NCBI GenBank assembly: GCA_007570785.1
Contig: ML660774.1
Location: 5,919,404 to 5,983,403 of the forward strand
Length of the DNA stretch: 64,000 bases
Source: Antilocapra americana
Lineage: Eukaryota > Chordata > Mammalia > Artiodactyla > Antilocapridae
Direction: 5' to 3'
A program made the translations under genes and the position numbers. This document shows, piece by piece, positions 33,140-48,100 of this stretch (position 1 is the first letter of the stretch; the number at the start of each line of letters is the position of its first letter). The notes under the pieces are model-generated. The model did not search any database and was not told the origin of the DNA. It was given only the letters and a program-made list of their open reading frames with translations.

Positions 33140-36100
33140 CTAAAGGTAAGACACAAAACACAGACATGATCCAGTGAGGAGTTAGAGCCATTTGTTTACT
33201 TTGGCTTAACCTACATTTTCTGCAGGGAGGGAAAAAAAAAAATTCCCTGGGATTGACTTGATATTTTGTCTCTATGGGAGCCAATTAGAGTGCACCACGC
33301 CGAGAGAAACTGGACAGGAAAAGACTGAAGACAAAAAAAGACGCGTGGGGTGGCTTGGTTTGTGTGTTCGTCAGCTGGCTGAGTTCATGAATTACTGGGG
33401 AATCAGAGGATTTCTAACAACTTAGCTGCACGGCATGACATCCGATGACTAGTTTCCCCACCAGATTTATCTTATTGTTTAGGAAATTTCTGCAGCCAAC
33501 CTGCAATCACTCTAAAGCAAAAAAAAAAAAAAGAGTACATTTTCTTTTGCTCTTGTGCATAGCCAAAGTCAGCCAGCTCTAATGAACAGTCATTTTAAAA
33601 ATCATGTTCTATAAATGCAGAAGCAAAATTAACTCATGATTTCTTTTTTTTTTTTACTCATGAATGTATCTTCTCAGAAAGTTAAAAAGAATATACTTGA
33701 GGATTAAACATATTCTTTAAAAAAATCAGTAAACATTAAATATCTAGTTGTTGTTGTTTAGTTGCTAAGTCGTGTCTGATTTTTTGGCAACCCCATGGAC
33801 TATGCCCACCAGGCTCCTCTGTCCAAGGAATTCTCCAGGCAAGAATACTGAAGAGGGTTGCTATGTTCTTCTTCAGGGGATGTTCCCAACCCAGGGACCA
33901 AACCTGTGTCTCCCACATTGGCAGGCAGATTCTTTGCTGCTGCTGCTGCTTATTTTGTTGCTTCAGTCATGTCCAACTGTGTGACCCTATGGACTATAGC
34001 CCGCCAGGCTCCTCTGTCCATGGCATTCTCCAGGCAAGATACTGGAGTGGGTTGCCATGCCCTCCTCCAGGGGATCTTCCCAACCCAGTTAGATTCTTTA
34101 CTACTTGTAAATAATTTGTGTCTCATCAGGCACAATAGTCCAAGAGATTCATTACATATAACCTATATTCCTAAAGAATCCAAAAGGCTAGCCATGTTAC
34201 CAAGTATAAGGACCCCAGTTGCAGACCATAGATACTATAAAGGAACATCTTCAAGAGTTTTCGGGTCTAAAAGAAAGTTTCTACCAGAAACCAAAGATGG
34301 TTGGACTGACTTGCAAGTAACATATACTTCCCAATATCTGTGTAGCAAAGAAAAGCCCACAAATCTCAACAACTTTAAATCCCAACTTAAACTATTACTA
34401 TAAAAAGAATTCCCAGTGTTCCAACCTGGCAGGTTACTTTCACCTTAAAATTTTTATGCCAGAGTTGTTACGTTACATATGCAAAATTTAAAAAGATTTA
34501 ATGTTAATATAATAAAACGTGAATTTTAAAATTTCTCACTACCAGAATAATTAGTTCAAGCCCTGGGAAGCCATTAATATTAAAGTGTAATCATTACACA
34601 GTCTTCCGATACTTCTGTCACTACCCATTAAAATCGACCCTGAGGATAATCTTTAGAGCCGTAACTCATCATATTTAAAAAGATGCTTCCTGTATTCAGA
34701 CAAAACTCTAACCCAAAAAGATACATGAACCCCTATGTTCACAGCAGCACTACTCACAATAGGCAGCACGTGGAAACAATGTCCTAAATGTCCATTGACA
34801 GATGAATGAATAAAGCAGATGGGGGTATACATACACAATGGAATACTACTCAGCCATAAAAAAAGAATGAAAAAATGCCACATGGATGCAACTAAAGATT
34901 ATCAAACTATGTGAAGCAAGTCAGAAAAGAGAAAGACAAATACCATATGATATCACTTATATGTGCAACCTAAAATATGACACAGATATCTATGAAAGAG
35001 AAACAGATTCACAAACATAGAGAACAGTCTTGTAGTTGTTAAGGGGGATGGTGCTGGGGGAGAGACGGAGTGGGAGGTTGGGGTTAGTAGATGTAAGCTT
35101 TTATATATGGAATGGATAAACAACAAGATCCTACTGGGTAGCACAGAGAACCATATTCAGTATCCTATGATAAACCATAAGGGAATATTAAAAAAAAGAA
35201 TATATATACACACATTCTTTTTCAGTATAACTGAATCACTTTGCTGTACAGCAGAAATAAGCACAGCATTGTAAGTCAACTACACTTCAACTAAAAACAT
35301 AAAAGATGCTCCCAAGTGTGGCAGTCAGGCCTCCCAAGCAGAAATGAAACATCAGACAAGGTCAAACACGCAGTCTTCATCAGGTTTCTCCCAGTACCTT
35401 CTCCCTCAGTGTCTCCCACTCACCTGAAGGAGACCCCGGCCATTTCAAACAGGAGCCTCGCAGCTGTTGTCTCATTGCTGTCGTGGTATTTATCAGACAT
35501 GAAAATAACTTCTTTTATACCTTAAAAGGCAACGATGGAAGAAATCTCATTATGGGCACGCAGAGACACTGCAACAGGCATGCGGACAGAAGCCTCTGGC
35601 GAGTCTGACAAATCACGCTTCCTGCGTGGACGGGCACGCGCCGTCCCGTTACCGACATCCGTGTCTGCTGCTTTCAAATATAGCAGCAGACGGATTATAT
35701 GTCATCTGCCCTCCAGTCTTTATGGATTTTTTTTTTTAATAAATGCAAAGTGAGAACATGTCAAATAGTCAAGCCTTGATCCGATTAACAAATTTTCTTT
35801 ACTGCGGGCAATCAAATATTCTTTTTTTACAAGGCAATGACTCCTTAACTCAAGAGGCTAGTGGGGGTGGTAGAGAAGGCTGGCAGAAGGATTAAAGAAG
35901 GCTAGTCAGAGATGAGGACCAGCGTGCTGCCAAGTGAGACTCTGTAGACCAGTTCAAGGCAGCAGACCAGTCCAAGACAAAGGACCCATCTGGTTTCCTT
36001 CCCTGTCTCACCAGGCGGTTCGAGCGCGAGGGCCAAGAGTCTGGAGGGCACGAGACCCATCACCCGCTCCTCCACCAGCCTCAGAAGTGACCACCGTAAG

Positions 36101-39100
36101 CTGCTCTTCCCACGCACCTGCCATCACCTCTGTGCTTGAAGATGGAGAGGAAAACTCGCAGAGGATGGTGCCCCGCCAGTGAGGAATCCCACGACATTCC
36201 TTAATGGAGACTCTCGATCCTGAACCCCCCAGACCTCTTCGGCTCAGAGATCCACGGGCTTGTGATAAACAGCCCTGTTAAAGCACACATCTGGCTAACA
36301 TGATAAGTCTTTAAATCTCAAGCCGAGAGCTTTATGGAGATAAAGTGTAGCTGAATCTGAGATGTGACAGTTTGAAAAAGGTGAAATATTCAGGACACAA
36401 TGGTGCAGATTTATGGTAACCGCAACGTAAGAAAAACCTGAAGTCGGACCATTTGAGTCTTAACGACATTTATGTGTAGAAAGATGTTTAGGTCCCAAGT
36501 ATCTACCATATATTAGAGGCAAATTAAAATTTCATATAGAGACTCTCAGCTGACCTTGTTTCTGACAGAAGTTCACTTCTCTCCCTCCCCCCTAATCTAT
36601 GCACAATATGTCAGAAAATGGTAAATTGACAGTAATTATATGCAACGCCTGTGTTGTTTTTTGGCAGCTTGCAGTTTAAGAAGTTGCAAACTAAATTAAA
36701 AACATGCGAAGAATCACAGAGGCTGCAATTAGTCTTAGAATACCTGGCACCGTTCAAAACCAAAACACGGGAAATACCTTGCAAAGCTGATAGCGCAATT
36801 AATTTAGATCTAAACAATAGCGATTTTAGGATCACACACATCTGCACCGAGCAGGCAGAGATGCAAATGTGACAAATGGGACGGCCTGGGTCCTACCTGC
36901 CTGGATGATGAGCTTAGCACATTCGTTACACGGGAACAAGGCGACATACATGGTACAGCCTTTCACGTCCGCTGAGTTTTTGTTCATAATGGCGTTCAGC
37001 TCGGCGTGGCACACTGCAGATTTGAAGGAGAAAGAAAAACTTAGGACTGCAAGCTCGTGGAGAATTTGCTGGTAAGTGTTGAGGCATTCCGCTTGCCCCT
37101 CTGAAATAACACAGACGACAGACTCGATTTTTCAAAAATTGATTAGAGATGGAAAGTACTGGAAAACCAGCGCTGCCTGGGCTGACGGGTTGGCGATGAG
37201 CAACAAGACTGTTGCCCGCAGCAGCCCTGGGCCTGTGGGCACCTAGAGCGGCCAGGAGGGGCCGAGGGCAAGTGTCCTCGCCCACCCCACGCAGGGCAAG
37301 AGCTCACGGCTCCACAAGACCCTGGGGATGGAACTGCCAGCACCATTTGTGTGTTGATAAGCACACGGGGGGATTTTTGCCGGAGCCATTAAGAGGGCAA
37401 AGAGCAACTTTAAGAGCAAGAGAATCAGGAAGTGAAGCTAAGCATTTCTGTCCCCAGGGATCTGCTGCACTATATGGTTCTCATTCCACACACCCCCCAG
37501 AAAAAGATCAGCAGATAACCAGCAGTTTGTCATCCATCTGAAAAACATCCATCCACTTACTGACCATGGAAAGTCAAGATCTTGCTATACAGGTCAGTGA
37601 CCCCCATCAGTGATCTAAGGGCATCCCCAGGCTTGTCTGAGTCCAGGGTTAAGGAGGCCCCCTCCTCTTCTGTCCTGCACCTGTTACAGTCCACCCATCT
37701 TCCCAGGCTACTTGGCGAGCTGTTCCCATCACCTAACCCACAGGGCATTACTGGGAAGGAGCTAGCAGACTTCACCATTGAGCTCCACGCCAGAATCCTC
37801 GACCTGCATTGTCAGGCTGCTGGACTGCTTTCTAACAAATATCACGTAACTTTCTGGCTGCATTAGCTACGACTGTTCTCCTTGTGGTTGTGATTTGCAG
37901 ACTCCTCTGCCCGGTTGGAATCCCCCAGGGAGGACACACCCACGTCTGTATCCCACACCTGGACACTGTGATGGTCTGGGCTTTGCAATTTTTGAGATTC
38001 TCTCTGCAGACACTTGAGGAAACACTGCTTTACAGAATCCTCTCGTATCTGCAGGGGGACCCAACACAGTCCAGGCACACCAGTGCTAGATAAATGTTTG
38101 TTGAATGAATTTCCATCTGGCCCTGCTCCAAATTAGGACAAAAGTCCTAATTCTAAATATGAGGCCTTTCCAAGGTCTCCCCCTCCGTCTCCAACTCATC
38201 CACCTTCTACCCTGAGCACCTTCTTCCAGGAGCACTGAGGCTGTAAAACTAAGAATGCTGCTTACCAACCGGTTCTACAAGATCAGGTCAGCAGCTGCTG
38301 CAGCCACTGACCTGCCGGCTCCCTGAAAGGAATTCAGGACAGCACAGGCGTAGGCACTCTGCTCTGGGAAAGCAGGCAGAACAGACCCTTAGACAGCCAG
38401 AGACATCTTTCAGGAAAAAGTCAGGTACCGATTCCAAGAAAATATTTTGATGAACCCGGATTCATGAATCTTCCCATACTTCAGTTCAGTTCAGTTCAGC
38501 TCAGTTGTGTCCGACTCTTTGCGACCCCACGACTGCAGCATGCCAGGCCTCCCTGTCCCTCACCAACTCCTGGAGTCTACCCAAACTCATGTCCATTGAG
38601 TCGGTGATATCCTCCAACCATCTCATCCTCTGTCCCCTTCTCCTCCTGCATTCAATCTTTCCCACCATCAGGATCTTTTCCAATGAGTCAGCTCTTCACA
38701 TCAGTGGCCGAAGTAATTAGAGTTTCAGCTTCAGTATCAGTCCTTCCAATGAATATTCACGAATAAGGAAAGCACTAAACTCATTAACTGAGATACCTGT
38801 TCCTCGTGACTGGCTTACACCGTATGCTGATGGCACAAACTCCTTAGCCAAAATCATGTATGCCCAGACTTCCCTCGCTACCTCTTCGGAGCTGCTCCTC
38901 TGACCTACCTGAGAGGCTCAATCCTGGGCTGTAACATTCAACTCACAGCTCTTACGTTCTGTGTTTTTCTCTGTTGACAAGGCCTTATAGCAAGAGCAGC
39001 CTGAACTCACGGCTCTCATCTATCTGAGCCTGGGTGTGCTCACTCGGTCAATGTACCTTTTTTTTTAAATTAATTAATTTATTTTTTAAAAAATTTTCTT

Positions 39101-42100
39101 TACATTATTGTGTTGGTTTTGCCATACATTGACATGAATCTGCCATGGGTATACATGTGTTCCCCTTCCAGAAACCCCCTCCCTCCTCCCTCCCGATTCC
39201 TTCTCTCTGGGTCATCCCGGTGCACCAGCCCTGAGCATCAAACCTGGGCTGGCGATTGATTTCACATATGATAATTAATATGTTTCAATGCCATTTTCCC
39301 ATATCATCCCACCCTTGCCCTCTCCCATAGAGTCCAAAAGACTGTTCTATATATCTGCGTTTCTTTTGCTGTCTCGCATACAGGGTTCTCGTTACCATCT
39401 TTCTAAATTCCATATATATGCATTAGTATACTGTATTTTTGTTTTTCTTTCTGGCTTACTTCACTCTGTATAATAGGCTCCAGTTCCGTCCACCTGAATA
39501 GAACTGATTCAAATGAATTCTTTTTAATGGCTGAGTAATATTCCATTGTGTATATGTACCACAGCTTTCTTATCCATTCGTCTGTTGATGGACATCTAGG
39601 TTGCTTCCATGTCCTGGCTATTGTAAACAATGCGGCGATGAACATTGGGGTACACGTGTCTCTTTCAATTCTGGTTTCCTTGGTGTGTATGCCCAGCAGT
39701 GGGATTGCTGGATCACTGAGAGTCACTCTGGTGGCTCAGACAAGACACAGACCCTGCTCCACTTCTTCCCCAGGCCTCCCGTTTTCGGGAGACGTCCTAA
39801 GTGTCTCTGCGAACCCCGCTGCAGCTCTGCAACACTGCAGGCAGAAAGCTGACCAGGGGTCTTGGGGGATGTTGAGAAGCGCTCATTTTAGCCTATGAAT
39901 ACCACAATTTAGCCGCATGTGGAAATGAACAGTCTCCGGCATGGTTAAGAAAATCTAAAGGGGGAAAAAAAGAGGCTGTGCTTCAATCAGACCACAGCCC
40001 ATAGGTCAGAGGACAATCCTTGCTGACTGCAGAGGGACCGGCTCCCAGAGGCTCTGTGCTGCAAACCCCCGGGTGGGGGATGCTCAGGGCTCTCAGGGCA
40101 GTGGCCTGGGAGGGGCCCCCTTAGCCTCATTTCCCTCCTGGTGATGTTCCCAAGCCGGTGTTAACACTGCTCAGTGTTAAAGACAATTAGATGCAATCAA
40201 TTGTTTCTTTTATTTCCCCCTTGAGGGCAGAGCCCAGTCTTTTCAGGTTCTCCGTAACTCCCCCAGAGCCCAACGTTTTGCCATGAATATAATGGGTGTT
40301 AAATATTTACTGAATGAATAGAGGAAGGAATTCGGATTCCAATTATTGATGGGGACATTGGGGAAAATACAGAAGGTCCTCTTAAATTCAAATATCAAAA
40401 ATATGCTTTCCCCTCTAATGACTGTTTTTTGATGGTGCTGGTATTAATATTCAGAACTGCAGTTTCTGAATCTGTTAGGAAACACTATGATGTGGTCCTC
40501 TTTTGCCTCTCTTAAAAACAGTCACATTGAAACTACCTTCCTCTAATTCACTGGAGGCCGTTTGGGGCAAAATTTAACATTATGTCTGGACTCATTAATG
40601 AAAATTATGTGAAACAGATTCTCTTGGGCGGCATCTGACATCCCCGTATCAAGGGTAGTTTATAGAAGTAATACACAAGACTATAAAACAGACTTCCTAT
40701 CTCTTAACTACAAAAATCACAGGATGGAGAATGCAGAGCTTCTTATTAGAGAAACAAGAGGTCTCCCAGGCATGTAAGCAGCTGAGCGCTGGGCACACCT
40801 GAGTAAAGGAACAAGTCACAATCCACCACCCCACAGGTCCCAAACGAGACAAGACAAAAACGAAACCCACACGTCCCACCCACGCTTCGCTGCCCTTACT
40901 CACCATGCACCCCTCCAATTCCAGACGCATCCAACACCCACCCCAGCCACTGAACTCTAACACCTGCTTCTCCAGCCTGCATCTGAGGGTTGAGGGGAGA
41001 AGCACCCCCATCCCCGCCCCCGGAAGCGCCTGACACTCAGGGGACCCCCTGTGCTGTCAGCCTGGGTCTCCAGGTACGAAAGTCTCCTAGCCTGGCTGAC
41101 CTCTCAGCTCTAGCTGAGCCTCCAGTCTCAGTGGCCCTGAGCCTCGCTTCCCCTCCAAAACGGCCCTAGCAAAGTTAAGTAAGTTCCTAAAAACTGTTGT
41201 GGGTATAACCTTTATTTGCTGGGTCACCATGTAAAAAGTTTAAGAAATACTAGTTCATGTTGACCTCTGTAATGTGCATGTATTCAGTTCAGGTCAGTCG
41301 CTCAGTCGTGTCTGACTCTGTGACCCCATGGACTGCAGGACGCCAGGCCTCCCTGTCCATCACCAACTCCCGGAGTCCACCCAAACCCATGGCCATCAAG
41401 TCGATGATGCCATCCACCCATCTCATCCTCTGTCGTCCCCTTCTCCCTGCTGCCTTCAATCTTTCCCAGCATCAGGGTCTTTTCAAATGAGTCAGCTCTT
41501 TGCTTCAGGTGGCCGAAGTGATTGGAGTTTCAGCTCCAGCGTCAGTCCTTCCAATGAATACTCAGGACTGATCTCCTTTAGGATGGACTGGTTTGACCTC
41601 TCTGCGGTCCAAGGGAAATGTATATAAACAACTATTTAAAAAAACAAAGCTAAGTCCTAGTATGTAGCATCTGCCTGTTTCTGTGACAGAAATACCCTCC
41701 CAGGGCCAGTTCCAAGCTCCCAGTGTGATTACCGATGGGGAGAGATGCATAGAGGAGGCTGCGCCCACACCCCGCCAGGCAGCCTCCTCCTTACCTGAAC
41801 CCAGTCCCTTTCTGGCTGCAATCTCTGGGTTTGCTGTGCTCCTGGCCCCTGATTCTCGACCCCCGCCCCCACCAGCCCTCTCAGCACCTCCAGACCTCAT
41901 TTCTGTGGGTCTCTGCCCTGCTGCCACGTTTCTGGGTGTTCCCCAAGGTGCAGTCCTGCTCTTGGGCTCTCCTCCCACAACGGTCGACTTTGAGAATTCA
42001 TCCATTCATAGATTCTCAGAGAGCAGATCTACTTATAAAACCCTGAAATCTGCATTTCTAACCCCAATTTCCCATATTCTCCACAGGCTTCTTCTTGGGG

Positions 42101-45100
42101 GGTGAGGGGGGCCGAGTCCACTATGCCAAACACTCCACAGATATCAGATGGCACTAAGGTAAAGGATGCCTTTATCTTTCTGAGTGTTAGCGTTTTTATG
42201 ATGTAGCTTAGGAAGAGCTTCAGCTGGAACTACAAACAGGCCTGCGCACAAAAACCAAGCAAGGAGGATGGTTCTGCTACTGATCTCAGGATGAGCCTGG
42301 GTTCCACATTCACTGCAGGAATCAGGACCAAGTATTCCAAAGAGACACAGTGTCTAGGAATTGTTCAAAAGACAGTTAAATTGTTACACACACACAAGAA
42401 GATTCATTTTCGGTTTACCTAGAATTACTCATCTATGGCTGAGCAATAAACAAAAGAAGTCTCCAAATACTACATGTATATTTGTTAAGTACAAAGATGG
42501 ACACAGAAACCTTCAATGATTCTCCACACTGTTAAAAAGGAAAAGAATCAAATGCTGAAAATATCAGATTGATGCTTCCAAAGTTCTTGATTGCTAGAAG
42601 GAGAACCTCTGTTTCAGGTAATAATAAGACAATTCATATGCTTTGGTCTTTTTTCTTTTATATTACTGACTGTCAGAATTCAGAACGCATTAACCTTGGC
42701 CCACTGAGAAGAGACTATATAATTAGAAAACTGTATTTTTCAAATTCCCTCTTACTAGCGCTTGATTAATCCTTACTGTCTCGTGTAGGCGTTTCTCTGG
42801 AAGTTTGACAAATTAACAGGATATATTCCATCCTTCGTTAGATTTAAGAGACTCAACATTTTATAGATTTAACTTTCATCTCGTTTGATGTAAGACTAAT
42901 ACAATATCTATTTTAGACAGTAGCATTATTAAGGTTTACTTAAATAGGTTTTTTAAAGAAAAGAAGCCTCAGAATAAAGGCTAAACAATTAATTGCTGCA
43001 CAAATAATTTAATAATATGATTCTAGCCCTAACCGATCATCACGTGGCTGCTAGGACGTGAGAGGAGCTACTGGGGCCTGATATAATTTGGGGTCAGGAA
43101 AATGAAGTTTCTATTCCAGTTAAACTCTCCAGGTTATTTAAGATTCCTTCTCTTTAGTAGTACAGGATTTTACTTGAAGAAAATGACTTTCGAGGGCCTG
43201 AGGGCTATTCTGCTGAGGCTGACCTAGAAAGCGGGACAGGCTGGTGAGCAAGCAGTGGCGGGCGAGTGAAAGGTCCAGACACAGGGCACCTGTTGAGCTC
43301 AGCCTGGCCCGCGCTACCCGCTGCCAGCGCTCCCCAGGCTGCACTGGGCAGGCCTTGGCCTCTCTGGGGACACTCCTGTGCCCCTGACCGATGGCCGTGA
43401 CGTTTCTTGGGGCAGTGAGGCCACCCGGGTTCAAAGCAGGGACAGTGTGTCTCGCTGCTGAGAAAGAGGGGCAGGACTCGGAGCCAAGGAGGGTGTGCTC
43501 GGGGCCGGAAATAGGTGGGAAGCTCACCCTGCAATTAGTAACTGACACAAAACAGGGTGACGGCGTTCAAGGCTGATCCGTGCATTTAAAAAAAATAACT
43601 CAGTGTTAATTCTTTCAAGATACTCCACTCCTCTTCTGATGACAGAGCCTTTTTGGCATTCCTTCTGGAAAGCAGGGTCTGTGTTTTTACTGCTGGAGTC
43701 AGAGAGGGAAGGGAGGGGTCCACCCAGGCCCATCTCTGGGAGCATGAGCACCCAGCGCCCCCTCAGACACCTGACGGGGGGCTTCCGCTGACGAGTGGGG
43801 TGTGTGTGTCCACTCCTTCAGCAGATCCATGCAGGGGCCCACTTCCCTGCTTCAGGAGTTAAGATGGAATTTCAGCTACCTATTTCTTAATTATTGAAGG
43901 ATATCCTGACAGGGCTTCATCCATCACCACCAGCCTGCAAAGGACCCACCCTTCAAGTCAGTAACTGAACAGTAGGGGAGCCTCCAAAGTGAAGCCCTCC
44001 CTTGGACAGGTTCACACTGCTGTATTTAAAGTGGAACACCAACAAGGACCTGCTGGACAGCACAGGGAACTCTGCTCAATGTGATGCACCAGCCTGGACG
44101 GGAGGGGAGTTTAGGGGAGAATGGATGCATGTGTGTGTATGGCTGAGTCCCGTCACTGTCCTCCTGAGACCATCACAACACTGTTAATCGGCTATACTCC
44201 AACACACAAAAAAAGTTTAAAAAGCAAAAACAGAACGTGAATCCCTCCCGCCTGACCACCCCCCGGCACCCCCACAAAGGTTATAAACTGCCCATCATCC
44301 CCCAAACCCACAGCAAACATCTCTATAATTTGGCTTTCAACATCACTCCTCATCACTCTTCTGTCTCATCTCCCATCCATGAGGTTTTCACATCTATAAA
44401 GTAGCGACTGGATTTGTTTGCATCAGAGTTTGAAAGGGCTGGAGGTAAGGTGGACAGAGGAAGGGGAGAACCAACTTAGAAACCCACAGTTATATCGCTT
44501 CTCTACAAGAAAGTATTGGTTGCTCAATTGTCCGACTCCTTGCGATCTCATGAAATACAGCCCCCCAGGCTCCTCTGCCCATGGAATTCTCCAAGCAAGA
44601 ATGCTGGAGTGGGTTGCCATTCCCTCCTCCAGGGGATCTTCCCCATCCAGGGATCAATCCTGGGTCTCCTGCATTGCAGGCAGATTCCTTACCGTCTGAG
44701 CCCCCTCCTCATGAACTCTTCCCCTCCTCCTGACCTACAAGTTTTATGACCCTTTGCATCCTATGAAGCTCAGCCTCCTGGCCTATGAAACTGAAAGAAA
44801 AGGACCCGCCTCTGAGACCCGCCATGCGTGCAACACACGCAGCCCCAAAGGTGGACTTGGCAAACATCGGCGCCTGCTGACCCCTCCTGAGACCCATCGC
44901 TGCCCACCTGAGACCCTGTGGCCCCCAGCTGCTCAGCAGGGTGGACAGGAGGGAAGACATCTCTTCCCCCTCTGTTCCCTGCCCTGGTCCCCATCCCTTG
45001 CCCCTTGTCCCCTGCCCACTTCCTCTTGCTGAGGCTGCTGGCGAGCAGCTCAGGGCACCCAGGGGAGCCACTTAGCCCCAATGGTAGTGCTCAGGGCTAA

Positions 45101-48100
45101 AGAGACTTCTGACTGTGGTGTTTCCATTACTGATAACACAGCCCCCGGAACTCTAATTACGCTGCCTCCCTGTGCGCTAAGGGCACACAATCAGGTCAGA
45201 GGGAGGAGGAGCTGGAAACACTGCACTTCACCGTGGGCTGAGCCGTGCCCAGCTCCCTTCCCCCCCCCATGCACTGGCGATGCAGACACGTATGATGCTG
45301 AAAAGGTACCAAAGCAGCAGCGCAGGGAGAAAGGGGACGTACACCACCACTGGACAGCATCGTGATGCGAACACACAGTCAAGCTCCCATACTCCCCTCT
45401 AGGGTTAACAGCTTTTAAGGGTGAACTGGGACTGACTAGTGGGCACTGGGCCAGGAGTCAGGAGGTGGGTTCTAACTGACCCCAGCTCCATCAGGCATGC
45501 CTCCTTGGGTGACATGCTGATTCCGACTTGGCGGGAGGAAAGGGGGCTGATCTGATAATTAGGGATTCCTGGGCGAGACCCAAGCTTCCCAGGCAGCTCT
45601 CAGCACCCCCAACACAACCACCCCCTTCCCCCTCCTCCGTATCCATGCCGCTCCTGCTCCTCGTCCCTCCCCTTTCCGCCACCGACCTCTCCTTCCTTCA
45701 CTGAACTAGGCAACTGATCACATGGCTGTTGTTCAGTCGCTCAGTCGTGTCAGACTCTCTGTGACCCCATGCGCTGCAGCACGCCAGGCTTCCCTGTCCT
45801 TCACTATCTCCTGGAGCTTGCTCAAACTCATGGTCACTGAGTCAGTGATGCCATCCAACCACCTCATCCTCTTCCTTCCCCTCCTCCTCCCGCCTTCAGT
45901 CTTTCCCAAAATTGGGGTCTTTTCCAGTGACTGAGCTCTTCACCTCAAAGGTAGCCCAAGGATTGGAGCTTCAGCTTCAACATCAGTCCTTCCAGTGAAT
46001 ATTCAGGATTGATTTCCTTTAGGATGGACTGGTTTGATCTCTCTGCTGTCCAAGGGACTCTCAAGAGTCCTCTCCAACACCACAATTCAAAAGCATCAAT
46101 TCTTTAGCACTCAGCCTTCTTTATAGCCCCTCTCACATCCGTACATGACTGCTGGAAAAACCATATAGCCTGGACTATGTGGACCTTTGCTGGCAGAGGG
46201 ATGTCTCTGCTTTTTAATACACTGTCTAGGTTAGTCATAGGTTTTCTTCCAAGGAGCAAGCATCTTTTAATTTCATGGCTGCAGTCACCATCTGCAGTGA
46301 TATTTGGAGCCCAAGAAAAGCACGTTCCCACCTGTAACTCCAGAAACCGAAGGTCAGCTGTCACGGGCTCTGTCCCCACACGACGTCCTTCCCGCATCAC
46401 TAAGTGATGAGCTTGGGGACCGGCCCTCTCACATCCCTCATCAATCTCTCTCTCTCCTGGAGTATTCCCATCTGCAAGCAACTATGTGCTGCAAAAACAG
46501 ACAGACAAATACCAGACCCTCCCCTTGATCAGACAACATAAACGTCTCCCTTGCCATGCCCCCGCCCCCCAACTGGCTGTTATCCTGCTCTCTTCCCAGA
46601 CATCTCAAAACCGGCTCTCCGTCCGCTCTGCCCACTGCCTCACCTGCTGTGCGTCCTTCACCTGCCTCCAGTGTACCCTCAGCCCTCCCTGCTGCCCAGA
46701 GCTGCTCTCTGCAGTGTGGGCATGACCCCCGTGGTGCTGAACCACACAGGCATTTTCCCACCTCCCTGGACCTCTTGGCAGCCTTTGGCGTGGCCACCCC
46801 TCACTCCTTCTGGAAACACTGCTCTGCATGCTCCCTAATGTCCAAGTCCTTCCCTGCAGCCTGTTCTGCTTCCATCAACCTCTGCACCCGTGGCTCTCAG
46901 AGACGTAACCAGGCCCGGCCTCTGAGTCCTCTCCCTGCATCACCTCACCCATCCCGATGAAGTCACCCCAGGCCAACAGGCCACGTGGACATCACCCTCT
47001 GCTCTCACACCCAGCCTATAGACCTCATACCCTCCCTGGGAGCTCCCACAGACGCCTCCAACCTCAGGGATCCAGATTTCCCTCACTCTGACACCAGACT
47101 TAGGTCCTGGGACCAGAGCTCTTCCCATCCCTCAGCACCCACCCACCACCCCATCCTTACCTGATGGGGCCCAGTGAATCCTTCAGAGCTCCAGGTAACG
47201 CTCACTTCCTCAAAAAGAACATTCAGCAACATCTGTTTATCCCAGTCCTATCCACCTGCTCTCCTACTAGTCTGCAAGCTCCTTGAACACAGAGACCATG
47301 GACATTATTTACTGCTGTCAAGTGCCTAGCATAGAATACGTATCATAGATGTCCCGTAAGTATTTGCTGAGTAAATGAACGACCACAGGTGAACATACTC
47401 GGGGAAACATCACATACTGTAAAATATAGTTACAAGTTTTAAAAAAGGAAATAGGAAGCCTCAAGAACTCAGCAACAGACCACTCAAAGTGATAAAAGAA
47501 TAGAGGGCTCATTAGTATTTATTGCAACTTCTAAAAAGTTATAATTCACTTGCAGAAGGAAAAAGGACACGGAGGAATTCTGCTTCTCTTTCCCACCTAA
47601 ACTCAAAATTAATGGCATTTTGAGCAAAGTCTTTTAATTGCAGAATTTAAAAATTCATGCTCGGTTATCTTATTCAATATTTTAAAGTTACTATGGCATC
47701 TATCATTTGAAAGAAGCACAGAGATGAAATTTACACCTCCACTAACTGGCCAGGACCTGTGCATCAGATGGTAGATGACATGAGCAGAGAGAAGACGGGC
47801 ACGTTCTAATCCCCAAATTCTCCATTTATCGTGGGATTTCCTGAAGCCGGGCCAGTATCCGTGTTTCAATAAACACCACCAGATGGACTGACTCACAGAG
47901 GATTCCCCAGTCCTTTCTTTCTATTTGGTCTTAGAATCACCTCTTGACTAAGCATGTCACCTCTCTTCATATATTTTCTTGTACTTACAGATGGGCTGGA
48001 GTAGGAAATGACAACCCACTCCAGTATTCTTGCCTGAAGAATTCCATGGACAGAGGAGCCTGGCAGGCTACAGTCCATGGGGTCGCAAAGAGCTGGACAT

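Noticed and set aside
39403..39726. 107-codon open frame as a host gene
   Set aside because: It is the C-terminal end of L1 ORF2, continuous with an L1 3' UTR and tail.
43138..43576. Opposing open frames in the large DCTD intron as a nested gene
   Set aside because: No recognised protein, start context or splice partners; local GC content explains the openness.
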